From the NCBI GenBank assembly GCA_001805105.1, contig MHEE01000016.1, positions 1,638-56,961 of the forward strand: a stretch of 55,324 nt of DNA, read 5' to 3'. A program made the position numbers and the translations under genes. The notes under the pieces were generated by a model, which saw nothing but the letters and a program-made list of their open reading frames with translations, was not told the DNA's origin and did not search any database. Shown in pieces: positions 37,535 to 44,890 of this stretch; position 1 is the first letter of the stretch; every line of letters begins with the position of its first letter. The DNA comes from Nitrospirae bacterium GWF2_44_13 (GTDB lineage: Bacteria > Nitrospirota > Thermodesulfovibrionia > Thermodesulfovibrionales > UBA1546).

Positions 37535-38797
37535 TCAAACCTTCTTAAACGCCAGCACTGCATTCACCCCGCCGAATCCGAATGAGTTGGAAATAGCGGT
37601 TTTAATCTCAGCCTTTCTGGTTTTAGTGATATAGTTCAAATCACACTCAGGGTCTTTTGTTTTGAGATTTATAGTCGGAGGAATTATGCCCTCACAAATG
37701 CTCATCAGCGTAACAGCCGCCTCAAATGCGCCTGATGCCGCAAGCATGTGCCCTGTCATGGACTTTACAGAACTTATCGGAATTTCATAAGCCCTTTTGC
37801 CAAAGGCGAGTTTTATAGCCTCTGTTTCTGCCTTATCGCCGAGAGGCGTTGATGTAGCGTGCGCATTGATATAATCCATATTCTCCGGCAACAAACCCCC
37901 TTCTTCCATCGCAAGCCTTATCGCCCTTGCCTCTCCTTCTGCGCTGGGCCTTGTCTGATGGAATGCATCCGTGGTATTTCCATATCCGATAATCTCGCCG
38001 TAAATCTTAGCCCCTCTTTTTAAAGCAGCCTCATAATCTTCAATGACAAGGACACATGCGCCTTCCGCAAGAACAAAACCGTCCCTCGTTTTATCAAACG
38101 GCCTGCTTGCTGAGGCATCGTTTATTTTTGACAAGGCTCCTGATACGCCATACCCTTCTACGCACAAACTGCATATCGGAGCCTCTGTGCCTCCGGCAAA
38201 AACCATATCCGCATAGCCAGATTTTATCAACCTGTACGCCTCGCCTACTGCATTTGCTCCTGATGAGCAGGCATTCGATATGCCGAGACAGTGACCCTTA
38301 ATCCCGAGCTTCTGCGCAACATAAGATGCTGCGGCATTCACGCTTGTTGAAGGCATGAGATAGGGAGACAATTTGAAGCTTTTAGCTTTCAGCTTCCAGC
38401 TTTCAGCTTTTTTTTCTAAATCCTGATCGCTGATGGCTGACCGCTGACATCTGATAGCTTTTTCTATCGTAGATATGCCGCCTCTGCTTGAGCCGATAAT
38501 CACACCGCCCGAAGCGAGTGACTTCTGCGCTAATTGCGCATCTTCTGCCGCCATAAAAGAGGCAGCAACCGCATACTGAACAAATGGGTCAAGACGGACC
38601 ATCTCTTTTTGAGACAGATACAGTCCTGCATCAAAGCCCTTTAATTCTCCTGACATTTTCCACTTCATCGGGGGAACATTAAATCTTGTTAGAGGAGCTA
38701 TGCCCGATAATCCTTTTTTAACAGACGTCCATGATTCATGGAATGAATTACCAAGAGAAGTGACTGCGCCGATGCCTGTTACAACAACTTTTTTCAT
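37535..38797 (-). CDS. fabF: beta-ketoacyl-ACP synthase II
   Basis: 420 aa thiolase-fold condensing enzyme for fatty-acid elongation. Catalytic cysteine in GISNACSSGANAV, histidines in NAHATSTPLGD and SMTGHMLAASG, glycine-rich end SNSFGFGGVNAVL. ATG 38797 is preferred to the TTG six bases upstream. An extended -10 (TGCTATCAT) ends eight bases before it. Two heptamer arrays insert a lysine/serine-rich loop at residues about 112-142, next to conserved sequence; fabF is usually a few residues shorter here. Confidence 0.95.
   Translation of the reverse strand: MKKVVVTGIGAVTSLGNSFHESWTSVKKGLSGIAPLTRFNVPPMKWKMSGELKGFDAGLYLSQKEMVRLDPFVQYAVAASFMAAEDAQLAQKSLASGGVIIGSSRGGISTIEKAIRCQRSAISDQDLEKKAESWKLKAKSFKLSPYLMPSTSVNAAASYVAQKLGIKGHCLGISNACSSGANAVGEAYRLIKSGYADMVFAGGTEAPICSLCVEGYGVSGALSKINDASASRPFDKTRDGFVLAEGACVLVIEDYEAALKRGAKIYGEIIGYGNTTDAFHQTRPSAEGEARAIRLAMEEGGLLPENMDYINAHATSTPLGDKAETEAIKLAFGKRAYEIPISSVKSMTGHMLAASGAFEAAVTLMSICEGIIPPTINLKTKDPECDLNYITKTRKAEIKTAISNSFGFGGVNAVLAFKKV
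38375..38412 (-). repeat. degenerate heptamer array in fabF (unit AAAGCTG)
   Basis: Five consecutive 7-nt units (AAAGCTG, AAAGCTG, GAAGCTG, AAAGCTA, AAAGCTT) on the coding strand. Related to the intergenic array at 40942-40970. Confidence 0.75.
38421..38460 (-). repeat. second degenerate heptamer array in fabF (units with TCAGC)
   Basis: Units such as ATCAGAT, GTCAGCG, GTCAGCC, ATCAGCG, ATCAGGA follow in 7-nt phase with TCAG invariant. This is a different word family from the array nine bases away, in the same loop of the protein. Confidence 0.7.
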
Positions 38798-38938
38798 TGT
38801 CAACTATGATAGCATATCCGGTTTACAATGATGCCAACTCAAAACCCATTGCGCTTTAGAAAATTCCATGTTTGAAATCAGAAAGTTTTTCCTACCATTT
38901 CCTATGCTAATTATGTTATCTTTTTTAGAGAGGAAAAG

Positions 38939-39718
38939 GTGCCCGGAGAAATCCTGAAAAAGAAGCGTGAAGAATTGGGGTATAACCTCAAGGAAATTGC
39001 CAAGACCCTGAAAATAAGATCCGATTATCTAAAGGCAATTGAAGAGGGAACCTTTGAAAAACTTCCTGTAGAGGTTTATACAAAAGGCTACATCAGAGAG
39101 TATGCCAAATTTCTTAAAACAGACCCTGAAGTTGTTATAAAGGCTTATATAGAAAAGCTATCGCCTCCTGTAATAGAAAAACAGCCTGACCCCATTACCC
39201 CTGCTGAAAATACCGTTAAAGAAGAGAAAACCGATAAAAGATACTCTGCAACTGCAATCACACTGTCAGCAGCGGCAGTTGCAGCTTTATTAATTGCTTT
39301 CTCCCTGCTTTTTTTTGCTCCTGAAGAACCCAAAACACCTCTGCCTGAAAAAACAGCGCCAACACCGCCCGCGCTGCAACCCGGCAGCCATGTTCAAGAA
39401 AAAGAAAATATTAAAAAAGCAAAAACAGAAGCTGCGGCAAATCCGCAAGTAGAAAAAACAGCTAAAGAACATAGCTTGGAAATTCTCGCTTCAGACAAAA
39501 CATGGATTCTTGTAACTATAGACAATACAGAGTCAAAAGAACTGCTTCTGAACAAAGGTGAGTCGGCAAAGCTTTCGGCAAAAAAAGGTTTTTCTCTGAA
39601 AATCGGCAATGCCGGCGGAATCAAGCTGATATTTGACGGAAAAGATATGGGACTGCCTGGAGAAAATGGCAAGGTCATAACACTCAATCTCCCGTCCGAT
39701 ATAAATTTCACGCGTTAA
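38939..39718 (+). CDS. RodZ-like HTH membrane protein
   Basis: 259 aa. Cytoplasmic HTH_25 domain (1-72; LKEIAKTLKIRSDYLKAIEEG, EVYTKGYIREYAKFL), one transmembrane helix (about 100-122), a proline/lysine linker and a C-terminal DUF4115 domain (about 180-259). RodZ connects MreB to the envelope and sets rod shape. The GTG start at 38939 is preceded by AGAGAGG. Its stop lies 20 bp before the Crp/Fnr gene, so the two may share a transcript. Confidence 0.88.
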   Translation: MPGEILKKKREELGYNLKEIAKTLKIRSDYLKAIEEGTFEKLPVEVYTKGYIREYAKFLKTDPEVVIKAYIEKLSPPVIEKQPDPITPAENTVKEEKTDKRYSATAITLSAAAVAALLIAFSLLFFAPEEPKTPLPEKTAPTPPALQPGSHVQEKENIKKAKTEAAANPQVEKTAKEHSLEILASDKTWILVTIDNTESKELLLNKGESAKLSAKKGFSLKIGNAGGIKLIFDGKDMGLPGENGKVITLNLPSDINFTR

Positions 39719-39738
39719 AAAGCAATTTTCTTAAAACA

Positions 39739-40416
39739 ATGATTGACTTTAAAAAAATTCCGATATTCGGCACGTTAAATACTTCCGACATGGAGGAAGT
39801 AAAGCCCTATCTCATCCCTGCCAATTTTAAGAAAAAAGAGGCTATATTCTCCGAGGGAGATTCGTCCGACTGGCTTTATGTCGTGATTAAAGGCAAGGTC
39901 AAGATTACCAAGCTCTCACAGAGCGGAAGAGAAATCATCCTTGAAATCATTTCTCCGATGGATTTTTTCGGCGGAGTTGCCGTAATGAGAGGCTTCCCCT
40001 ACCCCGCAAATGCCGTTGCGATGGATGATGCGGAGCTTTTAAAAATATCACGAAGCAACTTAATGCGCATACTCGACAGGTTCCCCAACCTTATGTATTG
40101 CATGGCGATGAATATCGGAGACAGAATCAAGGGCTCCCATGAGGCGCTCAAAAACATCGCTATTGAAAAAGTAGAATCAAGAATAGCCTCTATGCTCATA
40201 AAGCTTGCTGATAAAGCTGGCTCCGAGCCGCTCGGAGACGGCAGCGTTACTATCGACATGAAACTTACAAAACAGGATATTGCCGAGATGGTAGGCACAA
40301 CAGTTGAGACTTCTATAAGAACCATGTCCAAGTTCAAAAAACTCGGCATTGTCTCCGAAAAAGGCGGAAAGATCGCCATCAAAGATATAAATAAGCTCAA
40401 AGCCCTTTGCGGGTAA
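39739..40416 (+). CDS. Crp/Fnr-family transcriptional regulator, probable master of the nitrogen-oxide island
   Basis: 225 aa: cNMP-like sensor domain (about 10-125), dimerisation helix (125-150) and winged helix (150-225). The recognition helix reads GTTVETSIRTMSKF; its V-E-T...R pattern is FNR-like (FNR TVETISR), not CRP-like (SRETVGR), predicting TGAT half-sites. There are only two cysteines, so no FNR [4Fe-4S] cluster is possible; a haem- or ligand-based NO sensor like DNR is conceivable but unproven. Six matching palindromes lie in the next 9.5 kb. Confidence 0.9.
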   Translation: MIDFKKIPIFGTLNTSDMEEVKPYLIPANFKKKEAIFSEGDSSDWLYVVIKGKVKITKLSQSGREIILEIISPMDFFGGVAVMRGFPYPANAVAMDDAELLKISRSNLMRILDRFPNLMYCMAMNIGDRIKGSHEALKNIAIEKVESRIASMLIKLADKAGSEPLGDGSVTIDMKLTKQDIAEMVGTTVETSIRTMSKFKKLGIVSEKGGKIAIKDINKLKALCG

Positions 40417-40427
40417 TGCAGTTTTTT

Positions 40428-40453
40428 GTCATTCCCGTTTTCACTGGAATGAC
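40428..40453. terminator. bidirectional hairpin between convergent genes
   Basis: GTCATTCC (40428-40435) pairs with GGAATGAC (40446-40453) across a 10-base loop, between the ends of the regulator gene and the minus-strand gene at 40463. On the minus strand it is followed by AAAAAAC rather than T-rich sequence; GTTTTTT precedes it on the plus strand. Confidence 0.5.
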
Positions 40454-40462
40454 AACCATTCC

Positions 40463-40870
40463 TTACTCCGGCTGTTTTGAATACAAAGTTGCAACCATGT
40501 TGTAGAAGAACAGAAATATTGAGACTGTCTCAACCACTCCGAAAGCAGCGGTAATGCTCCTGTAAGAATCTGTCTGATTATAAACACCGAGAGTATAGAA
40601 CAACAGCATTCCCACAAGGCCAATATTCGCAAGCCAGAACTGAACCTCTCCCATAGTCTTGCTCTTCAAAAATCTGCCTGCAAATTTGGGGAGTATATGG
40701 TAACCGACCCCGAAAATCATCATGGAGACCCAGCCAAGAAGCATAAGATGCGAGTGCACAAACTTAAACTGCATCAAAGACGGATTGCCGAACATGAATA
40801 TCCCAAGCACTGCGGCAATTGTGAGATACACAATACTCATCAAAATAAAGTTTTTCACAAATCTGTCCAT
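40463..40870 (-). CDS. small four-helix membrane protein resembling one module of haem-copper oxidase subunit I / NnrS
   Basis: 135 aa with four predicted transmembrane helices. The motif VHSHLMLLGWVSMMIFGVGYHILPKFAGR (His-x-His in helix 2, a third His near the end of the segment) resembles haem-ligand helices of CcoN-type and NnrS proteins, but the protein is far too short for a complete oxidase. It may bind haem or NO, or act as an accessory in NO handling (inference). It is divergent from 41047 and has its own palindrome (40926-40941) with a TAATTT -10 at the canonical distance. Confidence 0.7.
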   Translation of the reverse strand: MDRFVKNFILMSIVYLTIAAVLGIFMFGNPSLMQFKFVHSHLMLLGWVSMMIFGVGYHILPKFAGRFLKSKTMGEVQFWLANIGLVGMLLFYTLGVYNQTDSYRSITAAFGVVETVSIFLFFYNMVATLYSKQPE

Positions 40871-40925
40871 TAATACCTCCTGAATTTTATTTATACATAA
40901 ATTATATCATTACATATACGATTGC

Positions 40926-40941
40926 TATGATTAAAGTCATA
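40926..40941 (-). promoter_or_regulatory. Fnr-type operator upstream of the small haem-protein gene
   Basis: TATGATTAAAGTCATA, one mismatch from TGAT-N4-ATCA. Its centre (40933.5) is 29.5 bp from the minus-strand hexamer TAATTT (40904-40899), placing the operator at about -41.5. Confidence 0.7.
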
Positions 40942-40970
40942 AAAAGCTAAAAGCTGCCAGCTAACAGCTA
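40942..40970. repeat. intergenic degenerate heptamer array (unit AGCTAAA)
   Basis: Four units AGCTAAA, AGCTGCC, AGCTAAC, AGCTAAA in 7-nt phase, lying exactly between the two divergent operators. Same family as the fabF array. Confidence 0.7.
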
Positions 40971-40972
40971 AA

Positions 40973-41015
40973 TATGATATGCATCATAGCATCTGTTTTC
41001 GAGTCAGTGTAACCT
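40973..41015 (+). promoter_or_regulatory. Fnr-type operator and class II promoter of the small cysteine-protein operon
   Basis: TATGATATGCATCATA (40973-40988) has perfect TGAT and ATCA half-sites. TAACCT (41010-41015) begins exactly 29.5 bp after its centre, the spacing of an activator bound at -41.5. Confidence 0.75.
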
Positions 41016-41046
41016 AAAGTTAAGAACTTTAAAAAAGGAGGTTGAA

Positions 41047-41505
41047 ATGAAAACAAATATTATTGAAGGATGCCCGTCATGCTCTTCTATTGGAGAGTTG
41101 GCAAAAGAGACCGAAGGGAAAAAGGATTACAGGCTCTCTCACTGGCCCATACAGATTAAACTTATGGGAACGGTCATCCCGTTCCTGAATAATGCTGACC
41201 TGCTTGTGGCCGCCGACTGCACGGCATTTGCGGTTCCCGGATTTCAGGAAAGGTTTCTGAAGGATAAAAAACTTCTGATAGGCTGTCCCAAACTGGATAA
41301 TGCACAAGCCTATATTGAAAAGTTCACCGAGATATTCGGCAATATTCCCATTAAAAGCGTTTCATGCCTGAGAATGGAAGTCCCCTGCTGCGGAGGAATG
41401 ACAGCAGTATTAAAGGAAGCGATAAAGCTGTCAGGGAAAAACATCCCGCTAACCGAAACTGTCATAGGGGTTAAGGGCGATGTGCTTTCCGAGAGGGAAG
41501 TATGA
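41047..41505 (+). CDS. cysteine-rich conserved protein related to ferredoxin-associated iron-sulfur proteins
   Basis: 152 aa. Contains CPSCSS (residues 9-14), AADCTAFAVPGF, LLIGCPKLDNAQAYIEKF and MEVPCCGGM. From memory, the LLIGCPKLD...EVPCC block matches the C-terminal part of larger anaerobe proteins that carry an extra N-terminal ferredoxin domain, absent here. The clustered cysteines suggest metal or cluster binding. First gene of an operon with a DUF1858 protein and a 42-aa zinc-ribbon-like protein, under an Fnr-type operator. Confidence 0.7.
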   Translation: MKTNIIEGCPSCSSIGELAKETEGKKDYRLSHWPIQIKLMGTVIPFLNNADLLVAADCTAFAVPGFQERFLKDKKLLIGCPKLDNAQAYIEKFTEIFGNIPIKSVSCLRMEVPCCGGMTAVLKEAIKLSGKNIPLTETVIGVKGDVLSEREV

Positions 41506-41585
41506 CACATATCATAAACTTCTTTTGAGTTTATGGTTAAACTTAAGACAAGCAAAGGCAAAGACCGAAAATAAAGGAGGCGAAG

Positions 41586-41798
41586 ATGATAGCTACAAAG
41601 ACAAGATTCACAAAAGACAGCGTAATAGGAGACATAGTAAAACACAGCCCTTCTGCTTCGAAGGTTATAGAAAAGTATTTCGGCAACGGCTGCTTCACAT
41701 GCCCGGGCATGAAGGTGGAATCTCTCTCATTCGGGGCAATGATGCACAACATTGACCCTAACAAGATTATTGAAGAACTAAATTCACTGGAGGATTAA
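41586..41798 (+). CDS. DUF1858-family protein (hybrid-cluster-associated disulfide domain)
   Basis: 70 aa. The pattern VIGDIVKHSPSASKVIEKYFGNGCFTCPGMKVESL matches DUF1858, which is found alone or fused to hybrid-cluster and other redox proteins; its two cysteines (CFTC) may form a redox disulfide. Strong AGGAGG Shine-Dalgarno. Its operator and neighbours imply a nitrosative-stress role (inference). Confidence 0.85.
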   Translation: MIATKTRFTKDSVIGDIVKHSPSASKVIEKYFGNGCFTCPGMKVESLSFGAMMHNIDPNKIIEELNSLED

Positions 41799-41801
41799 CT
41801 T

Positions 41802-41930
41802 ATGGAAACGAAATGTTTTGTATGCGAAAAAACAGACAAGGAAGTAGTCTATCTTAAGTGCATCCATGAGGGAAAAGAAAAGTTTGTGTGTGTGAGATGC
41901 CTGCCGGTTCTTATACACGGGGCGCATTAA
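41802..41930 (+). CDS. 42-aa zinc-ribbon-like small protein
   Basis: ATG at 41802, stop at 41928-41930, four bases after the DUF1858 stop, with a GGAGG eight bases upstream. CxxC pairs are at residues 5/8 (KCFVCEK) and 30/33 (VCVRC), the spacing of a small zinc ribbon or rubredoxin-like knuckle. Length and Shine-Dalgarno argue that it is a real gene usually missed by length cut-offs. Function unknown; it may be the metal-binding partner of its two cysteine-rich neighbours. Confidence 0.75.
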   Translation: METKCFVCEKTDKEVVYLKCIHEGKEKFVCVRCLPVLIHGAH

Positions 41931-42087
41931 AGCAAAGCAATATTAACCGCCTTGCAGATTATTTTCTATGGCATTTTAAATGGCGTTCATATCTAAACAG
42001 AATCCTTTTAAAATGCCACACTCCTTTGCAAACGAACAGTTATGCTCTGCGGGGGACTGCCTCCAAAAAAATCCAAAAATCTGTAAA

Positions 42088-42130
42088 TATGATTTAAATC
42101 ATACACACAAAAAACAGGTTCACCTATCCT
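42088..42130 (+). promoter_or_regulatory. perfect Fnr-type operator and class II promoter of the octahaem reductase
   Basis: TATGATTTAAATCATA (42088-42103) is a perfect 16-bp palindrome. TATCCT (42125-42130) starts exactly 29.5 bp after its centre. Confidence 0.8.
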
Positions 42131-42171
42131 AAGCGCGACATGTTCTCATTGTCAAGAGTTACAAAATTGTA

Positions 42172-42199
42172 TTGACTTCTGTTTCAGCCTTGCTATTCT
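42172..42199 (+). promoter_or_regulatory. second, constitutive-looking promoter of the octahaem reductase
   Basis: TTGACT (42172-42177), 16 bp, TATTCT (42194-42199) with an extended TGC. The gene may therefore have regulated and basal transcription. Confidence 0.5.
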
Positions 42200-42290
42200 T
42201 AATTTATAAGTGGGTGAGAAGCATAACAAAAAGCGGCAAGGCAGGAGATGGGGGACATCGAATTTTAAATTTTCAAAAAGGAGGGATTAA

Positions 42291-43961
42291 ATGAAAAGGA
42301 GATTTTTTATAGCATTTATGGCAGCGCTTGCAATTTCCTTGTTAATTGGAGCCTATTACACAAGTGCAGATGCTGAAAAGGCAAAACCGTACGCAGGCAC
42401 AACTGCTAAAAAAGCAATGCCGGCAGAAAAAGGAGTGAAAGCTGAGACCTGCTATTCATGCCATTCCGATATCAAGGATTTCCATGCGAAAGGAAAACAT
42501 GCAAAGGTCAACTGCTCAAACTGTCATGAAGGGTTGAACAGTCACGTCAAGGACGCAATGACAAAGCCTGTTACAAGAACAGACCATGCTGTATGCGGCA
42601 AATGCCACAAGGAACAATATGAATCATTCGTATCCGTGAATCTCGAATCGAAGGCAAAGGTAGAGAAAGCTACATTCAAGAGCAGGTCACCGTTATTTGA
42701 CAAGCTTATGATGCCTCACGGATTTGTAAAAGAGCATGCAGAGCCGAGAAGCCATATATTCATGCTCGTTGACCACCTGACAATTGACAGGGGTTACGGA
42801 GGCCGGTTTCAGCTTAAGGACTGGACAAAGATACTTGATGCTAAAGGCGCAGAGAAATCAGCATGGGGAATTCTTATGGATAAAGACCCCTCCACTTCCG
42901 ACCAAAAGGCATTCATACCTCAGTCGGCAACAGCAGCAAACTCTGTATGTTTGCAGTGTAAGTCACAGGATAACATTCTGAGATGGAAGTACATGGGAGA
43001 TAAAGACCCGGCAGCAAAATGGGACAGGACTTCAAAGGTTGTTGATCTTGCAAAAGACCTGAAGCATCCGATGAACTGTTATATGTGCCATGACCCGCAT
43101 TCCACACAGCCGAGGGTCGTAAGAGACGGCCTTATAGAAGCAGTTGTTGACAGAGGAAAAGGCACATATCCGTATGACAAAGAAAAAAGCAGTAAGATAA
43201 CCATGAAAAAGGTAATGTTCCGTGACTTCAGGGCGATAGGAATACTCAGTAAAGCTGATTCTAACCTAATGTGCGCGCAGTGCCATGTTGAATACAACTG
43301 CAACCCCGGACACGATCCAAAGACAGGAAAAGCAATCGGTATGACTGACAGGAGGACAAACTACTTCCCATGGGCAAATGTCTTTGATATCAATAAAACA
43401 TACGAAGAGCTCGGATTCAAAGATTTTAAACATGCTGTCACAGGCGCTTCGCTTACAAAGATGCAGCATCCCGAGACAGAGACCTTCTGGGGAAGCAAAC
43501 ACGAGAAAGCAGGCGTGGAATGTAAAGACTGCCACATGCCGAGAGTTAAAAAGGCTGGAAAGACAGTCACATTTCATGGACAGAGAAGCGCAAGGTATAT
43601 GTTGAAAGATACCTGCCTCAACTGCCACAAGGGCTGGACAGTAAAAGAGGCGGAATATCAGGTTGACGCCATTCAAAATTACATAAAGGGAAAACTCACA
43701 AAGGCTGAGTTCTGGCTTGGCCAGTTTATAGACACCTTTGCAAAGGCTAAGGCCAAGGGCGTTTCCGAAGATGTGCTCAAAGACGCAAAGAAACTGCATG
43801 ATACTGCCCATACATACTGGGAGTGGTGGACTGCCGAAAATTCAGACGGTTTCCATAACCCTGATGCAGCGAGAGAATCTCTCACAAGGTCTATTGACGC
43901 ATCCCAGAAAGGCATCAAAATACTCAACGATGCGATGGCTCCAAAACCAGCAGCAAAGTAA
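42291..43961 (+). CDS. octahaem cytochrome c nitrite reductase (ONR type)
   Basis: 556 aa with a signal peptide (1-28) for the periplasm. Eight haem motifs: CxxCH at 54, 75, 102, 263, 328, 411 and 442, and CLQCK at 220 as the fourth. A lysine-ligated haem 4 is diagnostic of octahaem nitrite reductases of the Thioalkalivibrio type (six-electron nitrite or hydroxylamine reduction to ammonium), not of hydroxylamine oxidoreductase. Catalytic candidates: Y335 in CHVEYNC and H393 in QHPETETF. Y335-x-C337 has the spacing of the Tyr-Cys cross-link in that enzyme. A 16-bp hairpin follows the gene. Confidence 0.92.
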   Translation: MKRRFFIAFMAALAISLLIGAYYTSADAEKAKPYAGTTAKKAMPAEKGVKAETCYSCHSDIKDFHAKGKHAKVNCSNCHEGLNSHVKDAMTKPVTRTDHAVCGKCHKEQYESFVSVNLESKAKVEKATFKSRSPLFDKLMMPHGFVKEHAEPRSHIFMLVDHLTIDRGYGGRFQLKDWTKILDAKGAEKSAWGILMDKDPSTSDQKAFIPQSATAANSVCLQCKSQDNILRWKYMGDKDPAAKWDRTSKVVDLAKDLKHPMNCYMCHDPHSTQPRVVRDGLIEAVVDRGKGTYPYDKEKSSKITMKKVMFRDFRAIGILSKADSNLMCAQCHVEYNCNPGHDPKTGKAIGMTDRRTNYFPWANVFDINKTYEELGFKDFKHAVTGASLTKMQHPETETFWGSKHEKAGVECKDCHMPRVKKAGKTVTFHGQRSARYMLKDTCLNCHKGWTVKEAEYQVDAIQNYIKGKLTKAEFWLGQFIDTFAKAKAKGVSEDVLKDAKKLHDTAHTYWEWWTAENSDGFHNPDAARESLTRSIDASQKGIKILNDAMAPKPAAK

Positions 43962-43972
43962 TCTAAGCGACA

Positions 43973-44008
43973 CAGGACAGAAGGGCATATTAATGCCCTT
44001 CTGTCCTG
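43973..44008 (+). terminator. 16-bp perfect hairpin after the octahaem reductase
   Basis: Perfect arms 43973-43988 and 43993-44008 with an ATTA loop, 12 bp after the stop. No T-tract follows, so it may act as a 3' stabiliser or factor-dependent terminator rather than an intrinsic one. Confidence 0.6.
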
Positions 44009-44107
44009 CCTGACTCAAGGACAATGAAAGTTGTTTTCACTCAAATTCTAATTTCCTCTACCTAAAACAATACATCAAATCAACCCTTGCATTTTTAAAA
44101 ACTGTGC

Positions 44108-44150
44108 TATGATTTAAATCATAGAACTAAAATACGGTTAACCTTAAAAT
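44108..44150 (+). promoter_or_regulatory. perfect Fnr-type operator and class II promoter of norCB
   Basis: TATGATTTAAATCATA (44108-44123; 18 bp symmetrical with flanks C and G) is identical to the one before the octahaem reductase. TAAAAT (44145-44150) begins exactly 29.5 bp after its centre. Confidence 0.85.
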
Positions 44151-44200
44151 TGTTCTGAACAAACACCGGATTATCTCCGAAAATCTTGAAGGAGGCGCTT

Positions 44201-44890
44201 ATGAGCAATAAGGCTGTAAAAAATCTCTTTATCTATGGCAGTCTCTTCTTCTTTGTTATCTTTCTCGCCCTTACGTTTGACACTATGGGAAAACTTGATA
44301 AGAGGGCTCCCGAGATAACAGAAGACGTGAATGCAGGGAAAATGGCCTGGCACAAGTATGACTGCATCGGATGCCATACCATTTTCGGAAATGGTTCTTA
44401 CTTTGCGCCTGACATGACAAAGACCGCTGAGAAGAAACCAAAGGAGTATCTTAAAAAGTTTCTTATGGATCCAAAGGCTGTCAATCCACAGGCATCAATG
44501 CCTAAACTTGGAATAAGCTCTGAAGAGGCTGACAAACTGATAGCGTTCCTCGAATGGACTTCAAAAGTCGACACCAACGGCTGGCCTCCAAAACCAATTC
44601 TTGCCACAGCAGCAGGCGTTGGAGGAAAAGAGCTTACTGCAGGGCAGAAAACCTACCAGTCTCTCGGCTGTTCAGCCTGCCACATGATAAACGGAATCGG
44701 AGGTACAACAGCTCCTGAACTTACTTATGTCGGAGGCAAAAGAGACAGGGCATGGCTTACAGGCCATTTCAAAAATCCGTCAGCATACGTGCCCAATTCT
44801 GCAATGCCTGCTTATGGGAATCTGAAAGAAAAGGAGCTTAATGACTTAACTGATTACATGCTTACGCTTAAGCAGGAGGGAAAAAAATGA
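44201..44890 (+). CDS. norC: nitric oxide reductase subunit C with a second, fused cytochrome c domain
   Basis: 229 aa: one transmembrane anchor (about 6-27), a typical NorC haem domain with CIGCHTIFGNGSYFAPDM (55-72), then a second cytochrome c domain with CSACHMINGIGG (157-168) and a distal methionine candidate in SAMPAYG. Canonical NorC has about 150 aa and one haem. ATG 44201 has AAGGAGG; the earlier TTG overlaps it. The ATG of norB overlaps the stop (ATGA). Confidence 0.9.
   Translation: MSNKAVKNLFIYGSLFFFVIFLALTFDTMGKLDKRAPEITEDVNAGKMAWHKYDCIGCHTIFGNGSYFAPDMTKTAEKKPKEYLKKFLMDPKAVNPQASMPKLGISSEEADKLIAFLEWTSKVDTNGWPPKPILATAAGVGGKELTAGQKTYQSLGCSACHMINGIGGTTAPELTYVGGKRDRAWLTGHFKNPSAYVPNSAMPAYGNLKEKELNDLTDYMLTLKQEGKK

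Larger units (their letters stand above)
41931..42290 (+). other. 360-bp intergenic regulatory region before the octahaem reductase
   Basis: No gene seen. It holds an inverted repeat (12-bp arms TGGCATTTTAAA at 41969-41980 and 42007-42018, 26-base loop), an Fnr-type operator (42088-42103), two promoter candidates (TATCCT at 42125-42130; TTGACT/TATTCT at 42172-42199) and an untranslated leader of about 85-150 nt ending in AGGAGG. Confidence 0.7.

Noticed and set aside
38375-38460. CRISPR-like short repeats in fabF
   Set aside because: Units are 7 nt, contiguous and without spacers, inside a coding frame.
43266-43811. 181-aa minus-strand frame inside the octahaem reductase gene
   Set aside because: Shadow frame; the plus strand carries eight haem motifs and a regulated promoter.
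42291-43961. Hydroxylamine oxidoreductase or NrfA assignment for the multihaem protein
   Set aside because: HAO has eight CxxCH and a P460 tyrosine; NrfA has five haems with CxxCK first. Here there are eight motifs with CxxCK fourth, which fits octahaem nitrite reductase.
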